From NCBI RefSeq assembly GCF_036373705.1, contig NC_089855.1, forward strand, positions 50,284,329-50,348,328: a DNA stretch of 64,000 nucleotides, in the 5' to 3' direction. The translations under genes were made by a program, and so were the position numbers. Below, one piece after another: positions 52,229-64,000 of the stretch (position 1 is the stretch's first letter; each line of letters starts with the position of its first letter). The notes under the pieces were generated by a model, which was not told the DNA's origin, searched no databases, and saw only the letters and a list, made by a program, of their open reading frames with translations. Source of the stretch: Amia ocellicauda (Eukaryota > Chordata > Actinopteri > Amiiformes > Amiidae).

Positions 52229-54265
52229 TTAAATACGGTACAATTCGTTAGTAAGGGTATTAATAAGGGTGTTTTGGCTCTCTATCACAAGGTTTTGCCC
52301 CACTAACACAAGTCTTTGATTTAGTAACAAGGTATGTAGCAACTCATGCCGACCTTCAGGAAGTAGCTCCGGGGGATGGTGTCCTGGCTCAGCTGCAAAG
52401 GATGGTCGCTCCGGTAAATCTCGGTCGAAGGAGGCAGGGAGCGAGCGTATACTCACGGACGGAGACCAAGAAGGCCTTTGCGGTGACACCCTGGCCAATC
52501 GCGGTGTACTGTTCAGCGTTTCTGTAGCCAAGAAACGGGGCTGGGGGGACGATGTTGAAACCAGTCCGTCGTTGGGTGGTGTGTCAACCCTGACTGACGG
52601 CGACCCCTGAGGTTGTTGGTTGCCTGTATTTGTTCCGCCCGACAATGCGGCGGGCTGAATCTGGATTGTTGAATTACCCCCAGAAGGCTGTGGCCTGAGT
52701 AGATGTTGGGGGGTCTCCAAGACCACCGTGGGGGATCCTCTCGGTGATCTCTCCGGGGAAGATGTTTGATCCCACTTAGACGGGGTAATTGTCCTCAATA
52801 GCTCATCCACAGAATGACTATCCCAAGAGTCTTGGGAAGAATAAAAATATACATTACATTTACATCTTTAAACGGCGACAGAAATCAAACTTAAAACAAC
52901 ATGCCCAGGACCTTCAAAACCTTTAGCTTTTTTAGACCTTTGAAAATAGGCTTAGACATTCACTACAACGCCTTATTATTTACAGACAATATATTTATTA
53001 GGACTTGATAATAAATGTAAAACAGAGAAGCCTCTGTAAATAAACTGTTTCTTAAATGTAATATTGTTAATAAAACACTTTTTTATACACACACACACCA
53101 CATTTCATTTTTAAACGAACCTTCCAAGTGTAAACGCTTCCTGATCCCGGGACTTCCTGTTTCACAAACGTTTTCACGATCTGTTTAAATATTAAATACA
53201 ATGAACACCTTCAAGCCTTTTCCTACAGCCACTTTAAAACAGAAGTATAATTGCGGGAGATAAGCCAAACAACTTACTAAAACCTTTCGGACAGCTTTAC
53301 TTCCTAACCAGACGGTCGGGCAATCGGTCATTTCTAAACACATGCCCCAGAAACAAGCCTAGACCTGTCCGGACTTCTAATGATCTTTCCCAGAACCCCC
53401 AAGACCTACAGGAAATGGGCACCCCTCGCTTAAATATTAGCCCTCAACGGGCAAACAAAACCCTTTTAAAAACATTAAAGTTTGAAAGATCTTACTTACC
53501 TCCAAAGAATAATCGTTTCTTATGTTTTTCAGCTGGTTTAGCTTTTTGCACTTCTGTGAAGGTAAGAGACATGTTTAACCTTTAACCACCCCGCTTTATA
53601 AAAAGCTTTAACCTCTTACAAGCGGCAGATATATACTCACCGCTATCAGATACAGGGGCTGACGACCTTTCAGATTCTTGAAAGGTTACGGTTCTCGAAG
53701 GTAAAACTAAACAAGCCCTCGATGTGGAAGGCCTTTCGTTGTCTCGAACCACGTTTCTTAATACTGTTAGAAAGGATATTTTTTAAAATTAACAAAACGG
53801 GCCTCAAACATCTTACAGAAACGTTATACAAACAAACAGGGGTTTAGTTCTTACCCGGTCGGCAGACAGCCTGTCTAGGGACAACCACTTCTCTTGGTTG
53901 ATCCTCGGAGACATTAATCACAGGCCTTTCGATAGTTTCTGTGTAATTAAAGAGACCGCCATTAATATATATTAAAACGTTTTCATAACTCTAATGAGCC
54001 GCTTCAAAACACAACCACACACCCATACATAAGAACCCTTGAGCGCAAACACAAAAATCTTACCGTCGTTGTTCCAGATGATCTCCTCAGCGTTGGGAAT
54101 TAACTCCTGTTGACTGGCTGAAAAATAATTTTACAGAACTTAAAACAGATGTTATAACCTTATTTACAATACATGCCCACAACCCGCTCTGAGTCAATGA
54201 AAATAATCTGAAGACTTACCTAAAAACTCGTTTAAATCGAAGTCGTTGATGTTGTTTCCGGACAT
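52229..54265 (-). CDS. Candidate multi-exon spliced gene, copy 2
   Basis: Same last exon and the same upstream series of short segments with splice-like borders as in 23248-25283. The ATG is at 54265 and the TATA box at 54331-54338. Confidence 0.58.
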
Positions 54266-54339
54266 TGTTGACCTTTAGGCTTAAATCGAAAGGTCAGTAT
54301 GAGTCTGTCGAGCTGAAGACCAGACCTTCATACTTATAC

Positions 54340-55639
54340 TGATGGCCGGATGCCGGATCTGCTTGTAAGGCATTGTTCTGGGCTGGCCTTTGTGCCGTCC
54401 TGTTACCAATTAACATATCAAAACCAACCAATAAAATGACCCTGCATCAATTTCAAATAGAAACCAGATGGCGACGATCTCTCTCCTCTCTACTCTAAAC
54501 TTTTATTAGAACCTTTTGGTCTCTCAAAAAAACATTTTTAAGCATCAAGACCTATAGTCAATAAACACTAAGAATATTTCAGGCCTTTATACGCGCTAAA
54601 AAACAACCTGAGCCAAGAAAATAACTGTAAAGATCTAAAATAAGTAGCGCTTTTACAGTGATTTTTTTTTTTTTTTTAATAGCGATGCTTTCTTTGGTAT
54701 TAAACAAGTCACAAACTACTCAGAACAGCGTTTATCCCCACAAAAGAGATATTTGGGTTTATTTTACAAAGCTTATAAATTATATAGTTTAAAAGTATTC
54801 TGAATATTTTGAGACCACACGCCATGCCTACGTTTGTCTGAGCCCACCCCCGTCCCCCGTGGTGTGAGTGATTTAGCCTTGAGTGTTGTGATCTATTTAG
54901 CATTGAGTGATCAGTTGTTTTTATTTTTTAAATGATTCCTTATCATCAGGGATTGAGCCTGCTAAAATACCTTAAAAACATATCCTTATCTTAAGTCTAA
55001 CTCTTATGAGCTTTAAGACCCTAGAATGTATTTAAGTAAAACGAATGAACACATTATGTGTGAGATAAAATATAACCACAGCTTTTTTTTTTTTTTTTTT
55101 TTTTTTACAAAAACAATTAACCTATACCGACAAACACCCACACACACACACACCCTCTTTTTTTAAATTTTATTTTTAATTAAATTTGAGGGGAGAGACA
55201 GAGCCATATACATTGGGGTTAACATAAGTACCCTATGCAAAACAGGAATTGTTAGGACCTGTGACCATTACAGACAACAGAACTTGTTGATCTTATAAAA
55301 TGATTGGGCGAGAGAGAGAGATATAGAGACAGACAGAGACAGAGCCAGTGTGAATATGATAAACGCACTATTCAAAATGGCATTGTTAAGACCTGGGACC
55401 ATTACAGACAACAGAACTTGTTGATCTTATAAAATGCTTGGGCGAGAGAGACAGAGAGAGAGAGACAGACAGAGACAGAGACAGAGACAGTGTGAATATG
55501 ATAAACGCACTATTCAAAATGGCATTGTTAAGACCTGGGCCCCTTACATGTATATTTAAAAAAGACCCCCAACCACTACAGGAAGAGCCGACCCATTCAC
55601 ACTCTACAGTTGACCAACAAGAACAACAAGAACAACCGG
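54340..55639. other. Polinton copy 2 promoter and right noncoding region
   Basis: Matches the copy 1 region: CCAAT motifs, T runs, CA microsatellite and the GA-rich tandem repeat (about 55240-55540). No convincing gene. Confidence 0.7.
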
Positions 55640-55820
55640 TTATGGGTGGCCTTGTTGTTCAGGGTTTTAGGGGTGTACACTTTCTGACGGATATGACGTA
55701 GGAATAATTAAGGAAATAACTCTAAAATCACGCCCCCCAATTATGACGTAGGAATATTAATAAGCTTAGGGCATACGTCATAACAAAATAGGCCGCGCCC
55801 AAAAAACCCTACTATCTACT
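55640..55820 (-). repeat. Polinton copy 2, right terminal inverted repeat
   Basis: 181 bp ending CCCTACTATCTACT, followed directly by CCTGTG, a perfect match to the left target duplication. Confidence 0.96.
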
Positions 55821-56054
55821 CCTGTGTGGTGCATTTTCTCTCTCTCTATCTGTGATTAAATCCTTACTTATATACATATGTCCATGAACGTTTCTGGAGC
55901 TCATGTAAATCACATCACACGACGGGCCGTGTTCTTTTCGGTCACTTTGAAAGTTTTGCTCATGACAATCCTTTTCTATTGCGGCACGATGGCTGCCACC
56001 GAGGAAGGAAAGTCGTCCGCAGTTGGCTGCAAGCTTGCCTGAAGCGCAGGAAAG
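55821..56054 (+). repeat. tRNA array unit 7, right remainder
   Basis: Resumes the unit with CCTGTGTGGTGCATTTTC and runs to the unit end. Confidence 0.94.
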
Positions 56055-56116
56055 GACTTACTCGCGACGTGCCACTTAAAGACTGAAGAAGTGGGGGTCG
56101 GCCTCACCGAGAGCCC

Positions 56117-58025
56117 TGAGGATTAGCTCACGTGGTAGAGCGCTCGCTTAGCATTGTAGCGTTATGTTGGGTGTATTTGGATAAGAGCATTTGGGCTCTG
56201 AGCTGAAGCACTGATCTAAAGAAAACCTCTCCCCCCCAAAGTTATCAGATTCCCTTAGCTCATCCGCTTGGAACTGGTTTGCATCAAAGTGACAGTTTTG
56301 GGGAGGATGGCACCAAGAAGAGGCCAAATAGTTTGGAATTCTGCTATGAGATGTCTGGAGAAAGGGGCCTGTAGGTGATAAAAACTCTTTGAAGTGGACG
56401 AGAGCCGAAATCCCGACATAGAGCTACGAACCCAGGCCAACCGGCATTTCCAAAAGATGGCATGGATTGACATCAGTCATAAATCAAGCCCCCCTCCAAT
56501 AGGACACTGGGGGCTGAAACCGAAATCCAATCTCAAAAACTCAAGAACCAATCACCTCTTGATCTGACAGACTATAAGGAACAGCGGACAGTCTTTCTCG
56601 CTCTCTCTCACCTGAACCAGTAACTCGCTGCCACAGCTCAACCTGTAGCTCTGTTGCCAGAACCGGAACCAGAAACCAACTAAGTCTTTGCCGGCAACAG
56701 AAGAGTTAAACTGGGAGAAGGAGATTGAGCCGTACGAAGAATTCTTTTAAAGGACTTTATTAAATAAAGAACTTTACAGACTGCGCTGCCCGCCTGTGCC
56801 CACCTGATCAGTGGAGTTTTACAGCTGGACAATTGACTAAGTCGACTGTATACGAAAGTGTCAGTCATTTAAATAGCTATTTGAGTCTTAAGAAACTTGA
56901 CCCTTGGAACAAACACGGCCCTGCTTTCCTCAAAGACTTTGTCTTCAAATAAGTACGGTGAGAGACCCTGCTTGCCAAGAAGATTTTGTGCACAACCTTG
57001 GAGCCTTCAAACCAGTGGAAAATCTGTTTGGAAACGACTCTACTTTCGCGAAACCCCAACTTCCAGGTGTATCGACTGAGTGGAAGTTCTTGGACAAAGC
57101 CGAACCGGACTGCCTTTGTTCCAAACCACACGGACCTCGTGCCGTGTGCTGTTATCTGAGCCCGAAGCCAGAGAGGCCTCTCTGCGACGAAGTTCAGATA
57201 AGTTTAACAGTTTGGAGTTCATGATTCATGACATTTGAGAAATCAATTAGAAATGTTAATCTGTTATTCATAACTCTAGAATGTGTAATATCATTTAGTT
57301 TTCTTAAATATAAATGTGTGTTGCATTAAACTGTTTTGTTGATAATTTTAGAAATAAAATCTGTCAATGCCGAGAAATATCTTCTCATTCCTGTTTAACT
57401 GTTTAGTCTGAAATTGACACAAGTTAATAGACATTAGATTATTGGTGGCTCTGCCTATCCTTAATCATTGAATAATAATCAGTTAAGGGAAATTGTGGTA
57501 ACAAGTAATGATAGGATCTTTCTCGGCACCTAAACGTGAATGAGACTGATATATATATATAACGTGAAGTTACCTGACATAAATACTAACCTGCGTAGTT
57601 ATTTAATGTCTGACTAATAATACTAACGAGAGACTCACCTTCGTCTTACTAACCGGTATTGTAGTCAATGTGTTTATAACCTTTTTTGTTTAACGATTTG
57701 TGTTATCATATGTGATCCCATGGTCTTTGATTTGGTCACGGAAGTGATTTGTCTTCGATTTGTTGATCTAGAGTTGAATTGTAATTAGTTTTTCCCTTTT
57801 GTATAATTAGTGTAGTGCTACATTTAGTCTTTGTTTTGAATACATTTGACAATTTATATCTTTGGAATTGGTGTCTGCGTCCAATAATTACAGAAATTGA
57901 GTTCTACAAGATTCCAGGATTCGTGATAAGGTGATACTCTAAATTCACTTCTTTAATTGAAATGTATAAGTGTACCTTACGCTACAGCATGCGAGAGGCA
58001 GCGGGATCGATGCCCGCATTCTCCA
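56117..58025 (+). pseudogene. Split tRNA-Ala(AGC)-like gene, unit 8
   Basis: 5' part 56117-56154, 3' part 57991-58025. Anticodon stem CTCGC/GCGAG perfect across the split. Confidence 0.83.
56155..57986 (+). mobile_element. Solo LTR-like element, unit 8
   Basis: 1832 bp, standard ends and GCAT flanks. Confidence 0.65.
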
Positions 58026-59039
58026 AGGCCTCAGGCGCTCGTGCCCCGGTTTCGGGGGAGAGTCGCTCACTTTTCTTGCCGCAGACACAGGCGCAAGGCA
58101 TTGCCTGTTTGCCGTAAGGTTATCAGACACAACGCGCCGGCGACGGCTGCAGCATTAGCACGCCGGCTGGCCCTTCCGAAGTTCCCCAAAAACGACCGAG
58201 ATGCCGCTTCGACGTCGTAACCCCAGGAACGACCGCAAAGGCACTCCAACCCTCAATCTTCCGATCCGAAGTCAGACCGAAGAGACTGTATGATGTTTTA
58301 GATTAAAGATAGTATGCAGACCGAGCAAGTTAGATTTATCGAGCTAGCAAACAGCCATTGAGGCACCTGTTCGGGACGTACACTGTAGAAATTCCTGTCA
58401 ACGATAAAAGGATCAAACGGTGGAGACAAAGCCCGCAGGATGTTTGTCAAAACTCTGTTTGTGGACTGAATGGCTTTCCCAGATTGGCAGGGACTGTTTT
58501 TGGTATTGACTGAGGGACAGTTGTAAAAGACAACCTCTCACCGGACCTCTGGCATACACCAAAGAAAGCCACCTCACCTCTCCCCCGGATCTCACAAAAC
58601 ACAATCCCCCCCGCCCCGAGGGAAGACAGACCGCAATCGGACTCGGGCTTGCACCTTTTGATTGGATGAACGGCCGCAAACATTCTATGTCATTTTCTTT
58701 TAAAGCTTCACTCGTGCTTGTAAAAAACCGAGGTCTCACTGAAAGAATGCCCTGACGTGGTTGCTTCCAAGCTAGCTGGTTTACAAAGTTCCTTTTCGCT
58801 TTAACGATGATTTCCAAGAAGGGAAATAATCTATCTGTAATCTGTCAACACAGGCACCTTCTTCTCCGTTAAGCCACGCGGTCACCACCAGGAAGATGAA
58901 CGCACCAGGCTGACCCGGAGTTTTCGCCAATTCGTCTCCAAGCCTCCCAAGAGGGAACATAAACAGGCCTTATTCGCAGACACAGGCCCTCATGCAGGTA
59001 GACCACCGCTTCACCGCCGCTGCCCCTGCCAAGGGCCCC

Positions 59040-59111
59040 AGGTCCCACCGAGACTTGAACTCGGATCGCTGGATTCAGAGTCCAGAGTGCTAACCATTAC
59101 ACCATGGAACC
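59040..59111 (-). tRNA. tRNA-Gln (CTG)
   Basis: GGTTCCA acceptor form, same as unit 3. Confidence 0.95.
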
Positions 59112-59246
59112 AAGCCCGCTGCCCACCTCTTGCCCGTGACGAAAGTTTCTGCTCTACGCACACGTCTCGCTCTGTCGCACGGCCAAGTCCAGAGTGAGCC
59201 AAGTTGCGCCCAGAGTGCTGCGTGTGGCGGGTCACTTCCGGAGCCG

Positions 59247-59318
59247 TCCCTGGTGGTCTAGTGGTCAGGATTCGGCGCTCTCACCGCCGCGGCCTGGGTT
59301 CGATTCCCGGTCAGGGAA
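59247..59318 (+). tRNA. tRNA-Glu (CTC)
   Basis: One change, CGGCCTGGGTTCG for CGGCCCGGGTTCG, makes a wobble in the T stem; B box unchanged. Confidence 0.93.
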
Positions 59319-59642
59319 GGTGGATTTGTTGCTCTTCCCCTAGGACCTGTGTGGTGCATTTTCTCTCTCTCTATCTGTGATTAAATCCTTACTTATATAC
59401 ATATGTCCATGAACGTTTCTGGAGCTCATTGTACATCACATCACACGACGGGCCGTGATCTTTTCGGTCACTTTGAAAGTTTTGCTCATGACAATCCTTT
59501 TCTATTGCGGCACGATGGCTGCCACCGAGGAAGGAAAGTCGTCCGCAGTTGCCTGCAAGCTTGCCTGAAGCGCAGGAAAGGACTTACTCGCGACGTGCCA
59601 CTTAAAGACTGAAGAAGTGGGGGTCGGCCTCACCGAGAGCCC

Positions 59643-61551
59643 TGAGGATTAGCTCACGTGGTAGAGCGCTCGCTTAGCATTATAGCGTTATGTTGGGTGT
59701 ATTTGGATAAGAGCATTTGGGCTCTGAGCTGAAGCACTGATCTAAAGAAAACCTCTCCCCCCCAAAGTTATCAGATTCCCTTAGCTCATCAGCTTGGAAG
59801 TGGTTTGCATCAAAGTGACAGTTTTGGGGAGGATGGCACCAAGAAGAGGCCAAATAGTTTGGAATTCTGCTATGAGATGTCTGGAGAAAGGGGCCTGTAG
59901 GTGATAAAAACTCTTTGAAGTGGACGAGAGCCGAAATCCCGACATAGAGCTACGAACCCAGGCCAACCGGCATTTCCAAAAGATGGCATGGATTGACATC
60001 AGTCATAAATCAAGCCCCCCTCCAATAGGACACTGGGGGCTGAAACCGAAATCCAATCTCAAAAACTCAAGAACAAATCACCTCTTGATCTGACAGACTA
60101 TAAGGAACAGCGGACAGTCTTTCTCGCTCTCTCTCACCTGAACCAGTAACTCGCTGCCACAGCTCAACCTGTAGCTCTGTTGCCAGAACCGGAACCAGAA
60201 ACCAACTAAGTCTTTGCCGGCAACAGAAGAGTTAAACTGGGAGAAGGAGATTGAGCCGTACGAAGAATTCTTTTAAAGGACTTTATTAAATAAAGAACTT
60301 TACAGACTGCGCTGCCCGCCTGTGCCCACCTGATCAGTGGAGTTTTACAGCTGGACAATTGACTAAGTCGACTGTATACGAAAGTGTCAGTCATTTAAAT
60401 AGCTATTTGAGTCTTAAGAAACTTGACCCTTGGAACAAACACGGCCCTGCTTTCCTCAAAGACTTTGTCTTCAAATAAGTACGGTGAGAGACCCTGCTTG
60501 CCAAGAAGATTTTGTGCACAACCTTGGAGCCTTCAAACCAGTGGATAATCTGTTTGGAAACGACTCTACTTTCGCGAAACCCCAACTTCCAGGTGTATCG
60601 ACAGAGTGGAAGTTCTTGGACAAAGCCGAACCGGACTAACTTTGTTCCAAACCACACGGACCTCGTGCCGTGTGCTGTTATCTGAGCCCGAAGCCAGAGA
60701 GGCCTCTCTGTGACGAAGTTCAGATAAGTTTAACAGTTTGGAGTTCATGATTCATGACATTTGAGAAATCAATTAGAAATGTTAATCTGTGATTCATAAC
60801 TCTAGAATGTGTAATATCATTTAGTTTTCTTAAATATAAATGTGTGTTGCATTAAACTGTTTTGTTGATAATTTTAGAAATAAAATCTGTCAACGCCGAG
60901 AAATATCTTCTCATTCCTGTTTAACTGTTTAGTCTGAAATTGACACAAGTTAATAGACATTAGATTATTGGTGGCCCTGCCTATCCTTAATCATTGAATA
61001 ATAATCAGTTAAGGGAAATTGTGGTAACAAGTAATGATAGGATCTTTCTCGGCACCTAAACGTGAATGAGACTGATATATATATATAACGAGAAGTTACC
61101 TGACATAAATACTAACCTGCGTAGTTATTTAATGTCTGACTAATAATACTAACGAGAGACTCACCTTCGTCTTACTAACCGGTATTGTAGTCAATGTGTT
61201 TATAACCTTTTTTGTTTAACGATTTGTGTTATCATATGTGATCCCAAGGTCTTTGATTTGGTCACGGAAGTGATTTGTCATCGATTTGTTGATCTAGAGT
61301 TGAATTGTAATTCGTTTTTCCCTTTTGTATAATTAGTGTAGTGCTACATTTAGTCTTTGTTTTGAATACATTTGACAATTTATATCTTTGGAATTGGTGT
61401 CTGCGTCCAATTATTACAGAAATTGAGTTCTACAAGATTCCAGGATTCGTGATAAGGTGATACTATAAATTCACTTCTTTAATTGAAATGTATAAGTGTA
61501 CCTTACGCTACAGCATGCGAGAGGCAGCGGGATCGATGCCCGCATTCTCCA
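59643..61551 (+). pseudogene. Split tRNA-Ala(AGC)-like gene, unit 9
   Basis: 5' part 59643-59680, 3' part 61517-61551. Confidence 0.83.
59681..61512 (+). mobile_element. Solo LTR-like element, unit 9
   Basis: 1832 bp between GCAT flanks. Confidence 0.64.
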
Positions 61552-62565
61552 AGGCCTCAGGCGCTCGTGCCCCGGATTCGGGGGAGAGTCGCTCACTTTT
61601 CTTGCCGCAGACACAGGCGCAAGGCATTGCCTGTTTGCCGTAAGCTTATCAGACACAACGCGCCCGCGACGGCTGCAGCATTAGCACGCCGGCTGGCCCT
61701 TCCGAAGTTCCCCAAAAACGACCGAGATGCTGCTTCGACGTCGTAACCCCAGGAACGACCGCAAAGGCACTCCAACCCTCAATCTTTCGATCTGAAGTCA
61801 GACCGAAGAGACTGTATGATGTTTTAGATTAAAGATAGTATGCAGACCGAGCAAGTTAGATTTATCGAGCTAGCAAACAGCCATTGAGGCACCTGTTCGG
61901 GACGTACCCTGTAGAAATTCCTGTCAACGATAAAAGGATCAAACGGTGGAGAAAAAGCCCGCAGGATGTTTGTCAAAACTCTGTTTGTGGACTGAATGGC
62001 TTTCCCAGATTGGCAGGGACTGTTTTTGGTATTGACTGAGGGACAGTTGTAAAAGACAACCTCTCACCAGACCTCTGGCATACACCAAAGAAAGCCACCT
62101 CACCTCTCCCCCGGATCTCACAAAACACAATCCCCCCCGCCCCCAGGGAAGACAGACCGCAATCGGACTCGGGCTTGCACCTTTTGATTGGATGAACGGC
62201 CGCAAACATTCTATGTCATTTTCTTTTAAAGCTTCACTCGTGCTTGTAAAAAACCGAGGTCTCACTGAAAGAATGCCCTGACGTGGTTGCTTCCAAGCTA
62301 GCTGGTTTACAAAGTTCCTTTTCGCTTTAACGATGATTTCTAAGAAGGGAAATAATCTATCTGTAATCTGTCAACACAGGCACCTTCTTCTCCGTTAAGC
62401 CACGCGGTCACCACCAGGAAGATGAACGCACCAGGCCGACCCGGAGTTTTCGCCAATTCGTCTCCAAGCCTCCCAAGAGGGAACATAAACAGGCCTTATT
62501 TGCAGACACAGGCCCTCACGCAGGGAGACCACCGCTCCACCGCCGCTGCCCCTGCCAAGGGCCCC

Positions 62566-62637
62566 AGGTCCCACCAAGACTTGAACTCGGATCGCTGGAT
62601 TCAGAGTCCAGAGTGCTAACCATTACACCATGGAACC
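62566..62637 (-). tRNA. tRNA-Gln (CTG)
   Basis: As unit 3, except that one T-stem pair becomes G:T (CACCAAGAC on the plus strand). Confidence 0.93.
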
Positions 62638-62772
62638 AAGCCGGCTGCCCACCTCTTGCCCGTGACGAAGGTTTCTGCTCTACGCACACGTCTCGCTCTG
62701 TTGCACGGCCAAGTCCAGAGTGAGCCAAGTTGCGCCCAGAGTGCAGCGTGTGGCGGGTCACTTCCGGAGCCG

Positions 62773-62844
62773 TCCCTGGTGGTCTAGTGGTCAGGATTCG
62801 GCGCTCTCACCGCCGCGGCCCGGGTTCGATTCCCGGTCAGGGAA
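62773..62844 (+). tRNA. tRNA-Glu (CTC)
   Basis: Same sequence as unit 3. Here the downstream site reads CCTAGGAACTGTGTGG, so the sequence used as Polinton target differs by one base, and it is empty. Confidence 0.95.
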
Positions 62845-63167
62845 GGTGGATCTGTTGCTCTTCCCCTAGGAACTGTGTGGTGCATTTTCTCTCTCTCTAT
62901 CTGTGATTAAATCCTTACTTATGTACATATGTCCATGAACGTTTCTGGAGCTCATGTAAATCAAATCACACGACGGGCCGTGATCTTTTCGGTCACTTTG
63001 AAAGTTTTGCTCATGACAATCCTTTTCTATTGCGGCACGATGGCTGCCACCGAGGAAGGAAAGTCGTCCGCAGTTGGCTGCAAGCTTGCCTGAAGCGCAG
63101 GAAAGGACTTACTCGCGACGTGCCACTTAAAGGCTGAAGAAGTGGGGGTCAGCCTCACTGAGAGCCC

Positions 63168-63205
63168 TGAGGATTAGCTCACGTGGTAGAGCGCTCGCTT
63201 AGCAT
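63168..63205 (+). pseudogene. 5' part of split tRNA-Ala-like gene, unit 10
   Basis: D arm and anticodon loop TTAGCAT, followed directly by the LTR. The 3' part lies beyond the window. Confidence 0.8.
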
Positions 63206-64000
63206 TGTAGCGTTATGTTGGGTGTATTTGGATAAGAGCATTTGGGCTCTGAGCTGAAGCACTGATCTAAAGAAAACCTCTCCCCCCCAAAGTTATCAGA
63301 TTCCCTTAGCTCATCAGCTTGGAACTGGTTTGCATCAAAGTGACAGTTTTGGGGAGGATGGCACCAAGAAGAGGCCAAATAGTTTGGAATTCTGCTATGA
63401 GATGTCTGGAGAAAGGGGCCTGTAGGTGATAAAAACTCTTTGAAGTGGACGAGAGCCGAAATCCCGACATAGAGCTACGAACCCAGGCCAACCGGCATTT
63501 CCAAAAGATGGCATGGATTGACATCAGTCATAAATCAAGCCCCCCTCCAATAGGACAATGGGGGCTGAAACCGAAATCCAATCTCAAAAATTCAAGAACC
63601 AATCACCTCTTGATCTGACAGACTATAAGGAATAGCGGACAGTCTTTCTCGCTCTCTCTCACCTGAACCAGTAACTCGCTGCCACAGCTCAACCTGTAGC
63701 TCTGTTGCCAGAACCGGAACCTGAAACCAACTAAGTCTTTGCCGGCAACAGAAGAGTTAAACTGGGAGAAGGAGATTGAGCCGTACGAAGAATTCTTTTA
63801 AAGGACTTTATTAAATATAGAACTTTACAGACTGCGCTGCCCGCCTGTGCCCACCTGATCAGTGGAGTTTTACAGCTGGACAATTGACTAAGTCGACTGT
63901 ATACGAAAGTGTCAGTCATTTAAATAGCTATTTGAGTCTTAAGAAACTTGACCCTTGGAACAAACACGGCCCTGCTTTCCTCAAAGACTTTGTCTTCAAA
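63206..64000 (+). mobile_element. Solo LTR-like element, unit 10 (cut by window end)
   Basis: First 795 bp, including the CCAAT, TATA and polyadenylation-like signals. Confidence 0.63.

Larger units (their letters stand above)
40124..55820. mobile_element. Polinton/Maverick (adintovirus-type) element, copy 2
   Basis: 15.7-kb near-identical relative of copy 1 at the same base of the array unit, with perfect 6-bp flanking repeats CCTGTG (40118-40123 and 55821-55826). Same gene order. It is broken: about one large break plus scattered substitutions, some in conserved enzyme positions. The match to copy 1 in ORFs and noncoding DNA points to duplication of one insertion with the array rather than a second insertion. 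Very recent on the same grounds. Confidence 0.95.
56055..59580 (+). repeat. tRNA array unit 8
   Basis: 3526 bp, complete set. The ORF-like frame starting ATGAACGCACC in other units is interrupted here, one reason to doubt that it is a gene. Confidence 0.97.
59581..63105 (+). repeat. tRNA array unit 9
   Basis: 3525 bp, complete set, with more private substitutions than its neighbours (for example CCGGATTCGGGG after the tRNA-Ala 3' half). Confidence 0.97.
63106..64000 (+). repeat. tRNA array unit 10 (cut by window end)
   Basis: Starts like all units and continues past the window, showing that the array is longer than seen here. Confidence 0.96.

Noticed and set aside
40118-55826. Copy 2 as an independent targeted insertion
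   Set aside because: Same base, same orientation and near-identical sequence including noncoding DNA and repeats make duplication with the array far more likely.

Overview
The window is a eukaryotic, most likely vertebrate (fish- or amphibian-like), tandem tRNA gene array. About ten head-to-tail units of roughly 3.52 kb run through it, and two nearly identical copies of a large Polinton/Maverick (adintovirus-type) element are inserted in them. The host call rests on three things: the tRNA-Glu(CTC) and tRNA-Gln(CTG) genes are nearly the vertebrate consensus, the unit carries a retrovirus-like LTR, and Polintons with this gene set are common in fish and amphibians. I cannot name the species.

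Array. Units begin at 1, 3523, 7045, 27074, 30004, 33515, 37030, 56055, 59581 and 63106; the last is cut by the window end. Each complete unit holds, in order: a tRNA-Ala(AGC)-like gene whose anticodon loop is split by an LTR-like insertion of about 1.83 kb flanked by GCAT repeats; about 1 kb of sequence with no recognisable gene; and a divergent tRNA-Gln (minus) / tRNA-Glu (plus) pair 134-135 bp apart. The LTR sits at the same base in all units, so it was present before the array amplified. Units 4, 5 and 7 are shortened, and several units look like mosaics of their neighbours, as expected from unequal exchange and gene conversion.

Polintons. Copy 1 (10340-26838) and copy 2 (40124-55820) sit at exactly the same base of the unit, 33 bp downstream of a tRNA-Glu gene. 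They have 181-bp terminal inverted repeats beginning AGTAGATAG and 6-bp target duplications. Because site, gene content and sequence match so closely, they are best read as one insertion copied by array amplification. Copy 1 looks nearly whole (about one small break). Copy 2 is broken (about one large break plus scattered changes). Both look recent.

Polinton layout, left to right. Plus strand: three early-type accessory genes (two unknown, one Bcl-2/E1B-19K-like candidate), then chromodomain integrase, penton-type minor capsid protein, basic core/pVI-like protein, hexon-type major capsid protein and adenain-like protease. A short A/T-rich block serves as polyadenylation region for both strands. 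Minus strand, read from the right: a candidate multi-exon spliced gene, a small basic ORF, protein-primed DNA polymerase B, packaging ATPase, a small membrane-active-type protein and a conserved unknown protein. The right end before the inverted repeat is about 1.3 kb of simple repeats and a GA-rich tandem repeat. The set covers integration (integrase), replication (polymerase) and particle assembly (capsid proteins, protease, ATPase).
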